Source: Pseudomonadota bacterium
Lineage (GTDB): Bacteria > Desulfobacterota > Desulfobacteria > Desulfobacterales > Desulfobacteraceae
Direction: 5' to 3'
Assembly (NCBI GenBank): GCA_018816605.1
Contig: JAHIVS010000554.1
Coordinates: 1-14,421, forward strand
Length of the DNA stretch: 14,421 bases
Below, in pieces: positions 6,758-13,346 of this stretch. The translations under genes and the position numbers were made by a program. The first letter of the stretch is position 1, and each line of letters starts with the position of its first letter. A model generated the notes under the pieces. It was not told the origin of the DNA. It searched no databases and saw only the letters and a list, made by a program, of their open reading frames with translations.

Positions 6758-7921
6758 ATGTCTGTGGCCCTCACCAATGGTTTTTATGTTCTGTTCCCCC
6801 TTGTCATTATCTATTTGTGCACTACCTACCCGGCCCTGGACAAAATCGGCATGATTATCATCTGTTACGGGGTGGGGCTTGTCCTGGGAAATATCAATAT
6901 TCTGCCGCCGGAAATACTTTCATCCCAGGAAAGGCTTTCCGAAGTCTGCGTAGCACTCTCACTGCCCCTTCTTCTTTTTTCCCTTGACCTGAAACAATGG
7001 GTCCATTTGGCCGGAAAAACCATATTGTCCATGGTTTTTGCCACCATTTCCATCAGCATCGCCTCCTGCCTTGGGTTTCTTTTCATAAACGGGCTGGTAA
7101 AAGAAAGCTGGAAACTGGTGGGAATGGCGGTTGCCGTCTATACCGGGGGCACCCCCAACCTGGCCGCCATCAAGACGGCGCTTCAGGTGGACCCCACTGT
7201 TTTTATCACATTTCACACCTATGACATCGTCATCTCTCTTTTTTGTGTCATCTTTTTTATCACCATTGCCCAGCGCGTCTTTAACCGTTTTCTCCCCCGG
7301 TTTGAGATCCCGCACAAAACAGGACAGGGAACCGGCAAAGCCGATGACCTGCACTCGGAAGGAATCCAGTCCTACCAGGGGATGTTAAACACCCCAACCC
7401 TCATGGGACTGTCGGGCGCCCTGGTTCTTTCGGCCCTGATCGTGGGAGGGGCAGTGGGAATCAGCAGCCTGTTTCCCCGGGATTACGGCACCTCCATGAC
7501 GATTCTTCTGATCACCTCCATGGGGATCGGGTGTTCTTTCATTCCGGCAATCCGAAATATTGAAAAAACATTCCAGCTGGGCATGTATATCATCATGGTT
7601 TTCTGCCTGGTTGTCAGCTCCATGTCCAGCTTTTCCCAGCTGACCCATCTGAACACTCCCATTCTCATCTATGTGGGATTTTCAGTCTTCGGGTCCTTAT
7701 TTTTACATGCACTTTTCTGTAAACTGTTCAAGATAGATACAGATACCTTTATCATCACCTCCGCTTCCGCCATCTGCTCACCGCCCTTTGTACCGGTGGT
7801 GGCCGCTGCACTGCGCAACAAAGCGGTTCTTCTGTCCGGGCTTACAACCGGCATCATTGGATATGCCATCGGCAATTATCTGGGCATTACCATGGCCTAT
7901 ATTGTTAAATCACTGGGGTAA
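6758..7921 (+). CDS. DUF819-family integral membrane protein (putative transporter)
   Basis: The 387-residue protein is almost entirely hydrophobic, with about ten membrane segments split by one polar loop near residues 190-210. It carries the hallmark of the DUF819 (PF05684) family: AVYTGGTPNLAAIKTAL near residues 126-142, and a second glycine-rich half ending SPPFVPVVAAALRN, then GIIGYAIGNYLGI. The two-halves architecture with discontinuous motifs resembles secondary carriers, but no substrate is established for the family. The start is set by a strong AAGGAG eight bases upstream. The PLP lyase gene follows after 78 bases on the same strand, so the pair is probably one transcript from the promoter at 6676; the lyase's substrate or product would be a natural cargo (inference). 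Confidence 0.88.
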   Translation: MSVALTNGFYVLFPLVIIYLCTTYPALDKIGMIIICYGVGLVLGNINILPPEILSSQERLSEVCVALSLPLLLFSLDLKQWVHLAGKTILSMVFATISISIASCLGFLFINGLVKESWKLVGMAVAVYTGGTPNLAAIKTALQVDPTVFITFHTYDIVISLFCVIFFITIAQRVFNRFLPRFEIPHKTGQGTGKADDLHSEGIQSYQGMLNTPTLMGLSGALVLSALIVGGAVGISSLFPRDYGTSMTILLITSMGIGCSFIPAIRNIEKTFQLGMYIIMVFCLVVSSMSSFSQLTHLNTPILIYVGFSVFGSLFLHALFCKLFKIDTDTFIITSASAICSPPFVPVVAAALRNKAVLLSGLTTGIIGYAIGNYLGITMAYIVKSLG

Positions 7922-7948
7922 TACCGCAGTTGGGTTCAATCCTGCAGC

Positions 7949-7968
7949 GGGCTTAAACAATTGAGCCC
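7949..7968 (+). other. Intercistronic hairpin
   Basis: GGGCTTAA (7949-7956) can pair with TTGAGCCC (7961-7968) around a four-base ACAA loop, with one G-U pair. No T-run follows on the plus strand, so it is unlikely to be a terminator; it could stabilise or partition the transcript between the DUF819 and lyase genes. Confidence 0.35.
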
Positions 7969-7999
7969 CACCCGAAAAAATATTTAAGGATACAACATC

Positions 8000-9418
8000 A
8001 TGGACAACACAATAAAGCTCCCGGAAAAAGGGCGCAGCAAAGAAGCCGTTCTTGAAGAGATGAGAACCTTTGGAAAAAATGATCCGGATTATAAAAACGG
8101 AAAAACCTGGAGCCTTGTCTACTACCTGGGAGAAGAATATGCACAATTTCTAAACGAGGCCGGCCAGATGTATGCCTCTTCCAACGGCCTCAATCCCATG
8201 GCATTTCAAAGCTTGAAACGCTTTGAAACGCAAGTGGTCCGCATGACCGCCACTCTGTTGAACGGAGATGATGAGGTGGCCGGAATCATGACCTCCGGGG
8301 GAACGGAAAGCTGTCTGCTGGCGGTTAAAACCTACCGGGACATGGCCCGGAAAAAAGGGATAAAAAAACCTGAAATGATTCTTCCCGAATCCGCCCACGT
8401 GGCCTGGGAAAAAGGGGCGCAGTATTTCAATGTCAAGGCCGTTCACGTTCCTTTGGACAAAGACTATCGGGTGGATACGGATAAAGTCAGAAAGGCTGTC
8501 AATAAAAGGACGGTGATGATTTTAGGATCGGCCCCCGGGTACCCCCACGGCGTGGTGGACCCCATTGAACAATTGGGGGCCATTGCCCTTGAGAAAAAAA
8601 TTCCCCTCCATGTGGATGCCTGTGTGGGCGGGTACCTGCTCCCTTTTGTCGAACGTCTGGGGTATCGGGTTCCCACCTTTGATTTCAGGGTCCAGGGCGT
8701 CACCTCCATTTCAGCAGACACCCATAAATACGGTTTCAGCGCCAAGGGCGCCTCCACCATTTTGTACCGCAGCATGGATATTCTCGAACACCAGATGTTT
8801 GTGTTCACAGAATGGCCCGGGGGCATTTTTGCATCTCCCGGTCTTCTGGGCACAAGGCCCGGGGGAAATATTGCCGCTGCCTGGGCGGCCATGCAGGCAA
8901 TGGGAGCAGACGGGTACCTGGAAAATGCAAAAATCATAATGGAGACCACACGGCAACTGATACAGGGCATTGGGGCCATCGAAGGGCTCGAGGTTGTGGG
9001 CAGGCCCGACATGAGCCTTGTGGCCTATCGCTCTACTTCAAAACGCATAAACATCTATGCCCAGGGGGATCAGATGGAAAAAAAAGGGTGGCACATTGAC
9101 CGCCAGCAAAAACCCGAATGCCTCCATGCCATGATCACGCCCCTCCACCGGGACGTCATGGCCCAATACCTTGCCGACCTGAAAGACTGCCTTGAATATG
9201 TAAGGTCCAATCCGAAGCTGTCCCTGCAGGGAGGCGCTGCCACCTATGGCATGGTATCAAAGATCCCTTTCCGGGGAATGGTCAAAAAAAATGTGCTGAA
9301 AATGATGCGGGAGATGTACGGCCCCTCGGGCAAGGCCCTGGATTTTTCCAAATCAGATACCGGGCAGAAAGGGTTTGTTGAAAAAATTGCCCGGCTTTTT
9401 CTAAAATTTAAAAGCTGA
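8000..9418 (+). CDS. PLP-dependent decarboxylase/lyase resembling sphingosine-1-phosphate lyase
   Basis: The 472-residue protein belongs to the group II PLP decarboxylase superfamily. Visible elements in order: phosphate-binding TSGGTES (98-104), SAHVAWEKGA (131-140; the His stacks on the cofactor), HVDACVGG (D206 contacts the pyridine nitrogen), and ADTHKYG with Schiff-base K243. The wording SGGTES, HVDACVGG and SADTHKYG plus TEWPGG is closer to sphingosine-1-phosphate lyases (such as the Symbiobacterium and Legionella enzymes) than to glutamate or tyrosine decarboxylases. Unlike the eukaryotic lyase it has no N-terminal membrane anchor, so it should be cytosolic. AAGGA lies nine bases before the start. 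It follows the DUF819 gene and converges on the TetR gene with 15 bases between stops. The actual substrate (phosphorylated amino alcohol or an amino acid) cannot be read from sequence. Confidence 0.88.
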   Translation: MDNTIKLPEKGRSKEAVLEEMRTFGKNDPDYKNGKTWSLVYYLGEEYAQFLNEAGQMYASSNGLNPMAFQSLKRFETQVVRMTATLLNGDDEVAGIMTSGGTESCLLAVKTYRDMARKKGIKKPEMILPESAHVAWEKGAQYFNVKAVHVPLDKDYRVDTDKVRKAVNKRTVMILGSAPGYPHGVVDPIEQLGAIALEKKIPLHVDACVGGYLLPFVERLGYRVPTFDFRVQGVTSISADTHKYGFSAKGASTILYRSMDILEHQMFVFTEWPGGIFASPGLLGTRPGGNIAAAWAAMQAMGADGYLENAKIIMETTRQLIQGIGAIEGLEVVGRPDMSLVAYRSTSKRINIYAQGDQMEKKGWHIDRQQKPECLHAMITPLHRDVMAQYLADLKDCLEYVRSNPKLSLQGGAATYGMVSKIPFRGMVKKNVLKMMREMYGPSGKALDFSKSDTGQKGFVEKIARLFLKFKS

Positions 9419-9433
9419 TCTCTTTCAATGGGG

Positions 9434-10111
9434 TCATCCTTTTGTGACTTTCGGGGAGGCTTTTGAAGGGTCCGACCCGGACAATGCCAGGGCCGTCATA
9501 TCCATAAAAGCTGAAAAAAGGTCTTCATATCCGATCTTGTACGTTTCCTTAAAATGCTGCTGCCGCATGAGGATAATCTGCATGACGCCAAAGACCTGGC
9601 CCCAGAGCAGGAGCATCAATTGTGCCGGTTCAAGACAGGTTTTAATGGTTTTCTTTTCAATTCCCTGTGCAAGGAGCCGGGTGATCAGATCTGCGATGGC
9701 ATCTGTTTTTTGCTGACAAAGAGATTTATAGGATCCCGATTCCATGTCTTTCATTGTTCCGGGATTGTACACGCAGGTATTTGCCTCATATACCATGATC
9801 AGCCGTAAATAGTCCGGGTGCTCCAGGGAAAAACCAAAGAATGCCCGTCCAAGACTCTGGAGGCTCTCATCTCCGGAAGCTTCGGCCAAAGCCCTGTGCA
9901 ATTGGGTTAACCCCCTGAGGACCACGGCCAAAAAAATCTCTTCCTTGTCTTTAAAATACAGATAAATGGAGCGTTTGTTATACCCGGATGCCTTTGCAAT
10001 CTCAATGATGGTGGTAAATTCATATCCGTTTTTAAAAAATATGGCCTGGGCCATATCAAGAATCCGGTTCCCCCGCTGCTCTTTTTCCCATGCTTTTCTA
10101 TCCTCGGACAT
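9434..10111 (-). CDS. TetR/AcrR-family transcriptional regulator
   Basis: The 225-residue protein has a TetR N-terminal DNA-binding domain: ILDMAQAIFFKNGYEFTTI (17-35), then IAKASGYNKRSIYLYFKDKEE (38-58), the usual helix-turn-helix with the YxYFxxKEE signature. The remaining, mainly helical part is the ligand-binding and dimerisation domain; its ligand is unknown. I prefer the ATG at 10111 over one at 10135 because GGGGAG lies seven bases before it and the upstream ATG lacks a ribosome site. Its promoter carries an inverted repeat on the -35 box, suggesting self-repression. It converges on the DUF819/lyase pair and may control it, although the palindrome at that promoter has a different sequence. 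Confidence 0.93.
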   Translation of the reverse strand: MSEDRKAWEKEQRGNRILDMAQAIFFKNGYEFTTIIEIAKASGYNKRSIYLYFKDKEEIFLAVVLRGLTQLHRALAEASGDESLQSLGRAFFGFSLEHPDYLRLIMVYEANTCVYNPGTMKDMESGSYKSLCQQKTDAIADLITRLLAQGIEKKTIKTCLEPAQLMLLLWGQVFGVMQIILMRQQHFKETYKIGYEDLFSAFMDMTALALSGSDPSKASPKVTKG

Positions 10112-10158
10112 CCGTGTCTCCCCAGTTTTGGGCATTGATTTTGCAGACCATGGAAACT

Positions 10159-10187
10159 AATTTACATTGGGATGAATTTTGTGTCAA
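10159..10187 (-). promoter_or_regulatory. Promoter of the TetR-family gene
   Basis: On the minus strand TTGACA (10187-10182) and TAAATT (10164-10159) are separated by 17 bases, identical in hexamers and spacing to the promoter at 6676-6704. Transcription would begin near 10152, about 40 bases before the preferred start codon at 10111. Confidence 0.6.
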
Positions 10188-10197
10188 TACGTTGACA
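10182..10197. promoter_or_regulatory. Inverted repeat over the -35 box of the TetR promoter (candidate autoregulatory operator)
   Basis: TGTCAA (10182-10187), TACG, TTGACA (10192-10197): perfect six-base arms around a four-base centre. One arm is the -35 hexamer itself, so a bound dimer would block RNA polymerase. The size suits a TetR-type operator; the link to the downstream regulator is inferred from position. Confidence 0.5.
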
Positions 10198-10223
10198 TCC
10201 GCCGGGTCTTTCCAGACAGGGGG

Positions 10224-10751
10224 TTATGATACAGCCAATGCATCCAGTTTTCCCTTCAGATCCCCATCCCCGGTAAGCGTTGATCCCATTGACTTGAAAA
10301 CTTCCCGGATCACCCCTGTTTTGGGATGTGGCGACAGCATCTGGATTTCAATGGTTTTAATGTCCATCACCATTTCTTCCAATTGGACATAGGAGGTGCC
10401 GGCCCTTCCCAGAAAGGCCTTTACTTCTCCAAGCATTTTTTCCACAGCTTCTTTTCCCCGGTCTTCCAGAACAGGCCCTTTCCCCAGTTGCAGGGTCTGA
10501 TCCCCTTGATAATCAATTTTCACATCCAGGGCCAAAAGCCCCTGGCGGGTTATGCCGATGCCGCCGGAAAGGGTTTTCAATTCGGCATCACCGCCGATAA
10601 AAAGGTCCTGGGCCAGCACCCCGGCTTGGTCCTTGTCCAGACCCAGGGCCTTTCCCACCTCGTACATGGACACCTGGACCCCTTGATCTCCCTGGGTCAT
10701 GAAATAAAGTTGGTTTAAATAGGCCTTTGCCTCGGGAGTAAGTGTGTCCAT
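10224..10751 (-). CDS. Protein of unknown function with a winged-helix-like N-terminal half
   Basis: I do not recognise this 175-residue cytosolic protein. Its first half looks like a winged helix: helices at about 5-20 and 27-38 (SMYEVGKALGLD), a third at 40-53, then a glycine-rich hairpin LKTLSGGIGITRQG at 58-71, as in many MarR/PadR-like wings. The second half has a helix at 99-115 and a strand TIEIQMLSPHPK near 133-144. No membrane segment or signal peptide. The start is the ATG at 10751, with AAGGAAG close upstream; a TTG 21 bases earlier is in frame but has no ribosome site. It lies 113 bases upstream of the TetR gene on the same strand, which has its own promoter. A DNA-binding or adaptor role is only a structural guess. 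Confidence 0.78.
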   Translation of the reverse strand: MDTLTPEAKAYLNQLYFMTQGDQGVQVSMYEVGKALGLDKDQAGVLAQDLFIGGDAELKTLSGGIGITRQGLLALDVKIDYQGDQTLQLGKGPVLEDRGKEAVEKMLGEVKAFLGRAGTSYVQLEEMVMDIKTIEIQMLSPHPKTGVIREVFKSMGSTLTGDGDLKGKLDALAVS

Positions 10752-10868
10752 TCGCGTCTTCCTTTTTTCCAAACAAGTTGTCTGTGGTCTGCCCCATCCC
10801 GCCCCTCTGGCCGGAACAAATCATAAAGCCCCAGGTTTTCTCAAAAAAGTCCCTGTGCCTTCACTTCT

Positions 10869-11027
10869 TCAAGACATACAGCCTTCATCCTCTTCAATGA
10901 TTTTGGTATAGCATTCGGTAAGATCTTTGTCGGTGGAGGATGCTTTATCGCAATCACTCATTTTCTCCACAATTTTCCGCTGATCCGTGGCATCGCAATA
11001 GTCTTTTTTTTCTTTTTTCTCTGTCAT
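10869..11027 (-). CDS. Small acidic four-cysteine protein, function unknown
   Basis: A 52-residue reading frame starts MTEKKEKKDYCDATDQRKIV and ends DEGCMS. It is rich in Lys, Asp and Glu and has four cysteines at 11, 26, 39 and 50 (gaps of 14, 12 and 10 residues). A strong AGGAG stands eight bases before the ATG, which sets the start. No signal peptide or membrane segment is visible, so it should be cytosolic. Regular cysteine spacing separated by predicted helices suggests a metal-binding or disulfide-linked helical hairpin, but I recognise no family. It stands alone between the unknown winged-helix-like gene and the glutamate synthase-like gene. Confidence 0.65.
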   Translation of the reverse strand: MTEKKEKKDYCDATDQRKIVEKMSDCDKASSTDKDLTECYTKIIEEDEGCMS

Positions 11028-11297
11028 GGCATTGTCTCCTAAATTTGATCTTATAAAATGATCCTCAACAGAATCCGTCTGCTTGTTTAAAAGCTAACGA
11101 CGCCTTGAAAAATGTCAACATGCTTTCTTTCAAGGCCGATTTAAATACAGACGCCATTTTCCCCTGAACTTTCAGAAAGCTGTTGCGGGGATGGTTGACA
11201 CTTTTCTTGATTTTTTCTGCAGCGGACGCCTCCGGACCTGAATGGCCCCTTAGCCTTTTCCTTGGCATTGTTATCCCCGGAAAAAACGCTCCTTCCC

Positions 11298-11338
11298 AAA
11301 AAAAGCAAGGCCCTTTGGCCAGTGCCAAAAGACCTTGC
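11298..11338 (-). terminator. Rho-independent terminator of the glutamate synthase-like gene
   Basis: On the minus strand GCAAGGTCTTTTGGC (11338-11324) pairs with GCCAAAGGGCCTTGC (11319-11305) over all 15 positions, two of them G-U, around the loop ACTG, followed by seven T (11304-11298). It begins 20 bases after the stop at 11358. The stretch from here to the small cysteine-protein gene (11028-11297) holds no gene I can support. Confidence 0.92.
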
Positions 11339-11357
11339 ATCCATTCGTTTCAATGGG

Positions 11358-13016
11358 TTAGGAATTTAATATTTTCTTGGCACTCTCGTTGTTGACATCC
11401 GTCACATGGGGAATGCCGGTTTCCTGGGCTGTTTCCCGGTTACCGGAAAAAACTTCATGCCGGGTGATCTGATTTAAGGAGAACTTCCTGGCACCGGCCA
11501 TGAGCTGCTGCAGCCCGCATCCGAGTTTGTCCGCCAAGGTGTAGAACCCAATGGCGCCATAGGGAATATTTTTCATCTCATCCTTGCCGATCTTATCGGC
11601 CAGGCTGTGGTAACCGGCAAAAATCTCATCCGCTGTTTTCCCGACCTGGAGAACGGTCTTGGGCAGCTCGTTCCAGTTGCCGTTCACCTCTGCCCTTCTT
11701 TCCGGATAAATGGCCCCTTCAATATTTGCCCCCAGAAATCCCGGGATCATGATACCCCGGCCCATGCAGATGAGCTTGGTATAGGGAGCGCCCAGGGCAA
11801 GGCCCTTGAAAATATGATCTTCCAGGGCAAACCCGCCGGCAAAGGACATATCCACCACCTGTTTTCCCTTGGCCGACAGGATGCTGGCATACTCATGGGC
11901 CTTTGAATGGAGGTTGATGGAAGGAACCCCCCAGCTTTGCATCATATTCCAGGGGCTCATGCCCGTGCCGCCGCCGGACCCGTCAATGGTCAGCAGATCC
12001 AGCTGCGCATCCGTGGCAAATTTAATGGCCATGGCCAGTTCTTCCATTCCATAGGAACCGGTTTTCAATGTGATTCGCTCAAACCCGATTCCCCGGAGGT
12101 ATTCCACACTGTTCATGAAATCTTCCTGGACATGGGCAACCGTGGGCAGGTTGGTTCCCCCCAAGCGGCTGTGACGGGCAAAGGATTTGATGGCACCCTG
12201 CTCAAAACCCTGCTGTACTTCGGGAAGGGAGGGGTCTGGATCCACCACATATCCCCGTTCCTTGAGAAACATGGCATACTCCAGACTTCTGACCTGGATT
12301 TCGCCGCCGATATTTTTGGCACCCTGTCCCCATTTGAGTTCAATAATGCACTTGTCCCCATATTTGTCCACCACATATTCGGCGACCCCGTTCCTTGTAT
12401 CCTCAACATTGAGCTGGACAATAATGGCGCCATACCCGTCAAAATACCGCAAATAGGTGTTAATCCTGCGATCCAGTTCCGGTGCGCTTTTTATTTTGCC
12501 CTGTTTGGCTTCACCCGCGCTGATCTGGGAGTTCCTGTCCACGCCCACCACATTTTCCCCTATAACAACGGGAATCCCGATGAGGGCACCGCCAATGGCA
12601 AAGGAATCCCAATACTTTTCGGCAATAAAGGTCGACCCGAGGGCTCCGGTCATCAGGGGCATGCGAACCTTTGTCTTCCGGCGTTTGCCGAACTGGGTTT
12701 CCAGGCTGACATTGGGGAAGATGCAATCATCTGCACTGGAGGTCAGATCTCCTGTCAGGCCGTGGGACCCATAGGCATATCCCTGGATTCTCAGGGAATT
12801 GTAGGATACCCCTACATGGCTAGTATTGTTGGCCCCGGCCGTCACCAGACCGAAACTTCTGGGATACAATAATTTTCTGCCCACCATGCTGGACAGCCAG
12901 GTTTCACACTTTCCCTTGCAATCGGCCCGGCACAATGTACAAAGACTCGATTCACAGGCATCTCCACGATTCTTGGTTCCCAGTGCATCATTTGAGCTTG
13001 AAAATCTCATTTCCAT
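11358..13016 (-). CDS. FMN-domain glutamate synthase-like protein lacking the usual [3Fe-4S] cysteines
   Basis: The 552-residue protein contains the FMN-binding synthase barrel of glutamate synthase large subunits (GltB/COG0069 type), which makes glutamate from 2-oxoglutarate and ammonia. KWGQGAKNIGGE (228-239) and LTIDGSGGGTGMSP (342-355) match the FMN and substrate signatures; GGFALEDHIFKGLALGA (394-410) is the usual phosphate-site helix. There is no glutaminase domain, as in archaeal-type enzymes. Where relatives have GC-x-CxxNxCPxGxAT, this protein reads GRGIMIPGFLGANIEGAIYPE with no cysteine, so the [3Fe-4S] cluster should be absent. A cluster C21, C26, C29, C33, C37 at the N-terminus may bind a different Fe-S centre or zinc. 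The start has GAGGAG eight to nine bases upstream. Whether it still makes glutamate is uncertain. Confidence 0.88.
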   Translation of the reverse strand: MEMRFSSSNDALGTKNRGDACESSLCTLCRADCKGKCETWLSSMVGRKLLYPRSFGLVTAGANNTSHVGVSYNSLRIQGYAYGSHGLTGDLTSSADDCIFPNVSLETQFGKRRKTKVRMPLMTGALGSTFIAEKYWDSFAIGGALIGIPVVIGENVVGVDRNSQISAGEAKQGKIKSAPELDRRINTYLRYFDGYGAIIVQLNVEDTRNGVAEYVVDKYGDKCIIELKWGQGAKNIGGEIQVRSLEYAMFLKERGYVVDPDPSLPEVQQGFEQGAIKSFARHSRLGGTNLPTVAHVQEDFMNSVEYLRGIGFERITLKTGSYGMEELAMAIKFATDAQLDLLTIDGSGGGTGMSPWNMMQSWGVPSINLHSKAHEYASILSAKGKQVVDMSFAGGFALEDHIFKGLALGAPYTKLICMGRGIMIPGFLGANIEGAIYPERRAEVNGNWNELPKTVLQVGKTADEIFAGYHSLADKIGKDEMKNIPYGAIGFYTLADKLGCGLQQLMAGARKFSLNQITRHEVFSGNRETAQETGIPHVTDVNNESAKKILNS

Positions 13017-13087
13017 GGTTTTTCTCTCCTCTCACATTATCGTCCATAACACCTAAAAAAAAACTAAACCGACCATAAAAACGCAAA

Positions 13088-13171
13088 AAGGCGTCTTTCC
13101 GGAGACAGGACCGGAACAGACACCTTTGTCTATTTTGATAATTTGTCTGCACCCCATTGTGCAGAGAAATT
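13088..13171 (-). promoter_or_regulatory. Structured leader with terminator-like hairpin (possible attenuator) before the glutamate synthase-like gene
   Basis: Read on the minus strand, the first hairpin is AATTTcTCTGCAC / GTGCAGAcAAATT (13171-13140) with a six-base loop. The second is AAGGTGTCTGTTCCGG / CCGGAAAGACGCCTT (13126-13088) with one bulge and one G-U, running into a T-run and a second T-run after GCG. CAGACA in the 3' arm of the first (13149-13144) can instead pair with TGTCTG in the 5' arm of the second (13122-13117). The start codon is about 70 bases further on. It could also simply be the delayed terminator of the upstream Omp85 gene. Confidence 0.45.
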
Positions 13172-13188
13172 ATATTCAATAAAAGAAA

Positions 13189-13217
13189 CAAATATCGTGA
13201 TTAAAATTTAATGTCAA
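13189..13217 (-). promoter_or_regulatory. Candidate promoter of the glutamate synthase-like gene
   Basis: Minus-strand TTGACA (13217-13212) with TATTTG (13194-13189) after 17 bases. The -10 box is poor (3/6). A perfect TATAAT occurs at 13174-13169 but without a -35 at proper distance. Transcription from either would include the two hairpins downstream. Confidence 0.35.
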
Positions 13218-13235
13218 CTTTTTATTCATAACATG

Positions 13236-13314
13236 GGGTCAGGCTTTCTTTATTGCAGTTTATTCAGTCTGATTATGAATTATTGATCAAAAACACAATA
13301 TAAAAGCCTGACCC
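13236..13314. repeat. Small element with 12-base perfect terminal inverted repeats
   Basis: GGGTCAGGCTTT (13236-13247) and AAAGCCTGACCC (13303-13314) flank 55 AT-rich bases with no coding potential. From memory, GGGTCAGGCTT-type ends are common in intergenic repeats and next to REP-associated transposases in proteobacteria. It lies just downstream of the Omp85 gene stop (minus strand) and could be a mobile non-autonomous element or a very long-looped terminator. Confidence 0.6.
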
Positions 13315-13346
13315 GCTCCGGTAAAGCCGAAGTCCGAAAGTTGAAC

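Noticed and set aside
11065..11340. Possible small basic protein (up to 91 residues) on the minus strand between the terminator and the small cysteine protein
   Set aside because: The frame runs through the strong terminator, the only internal ATG has a weak GGGGA signal, and the composition is not convincing.
11907..12872. 321-residue open frame on the plus strand
   Set aside because: It is antisense to the glutamate synthase-like gene, which has clear motifs along this whole stretch.
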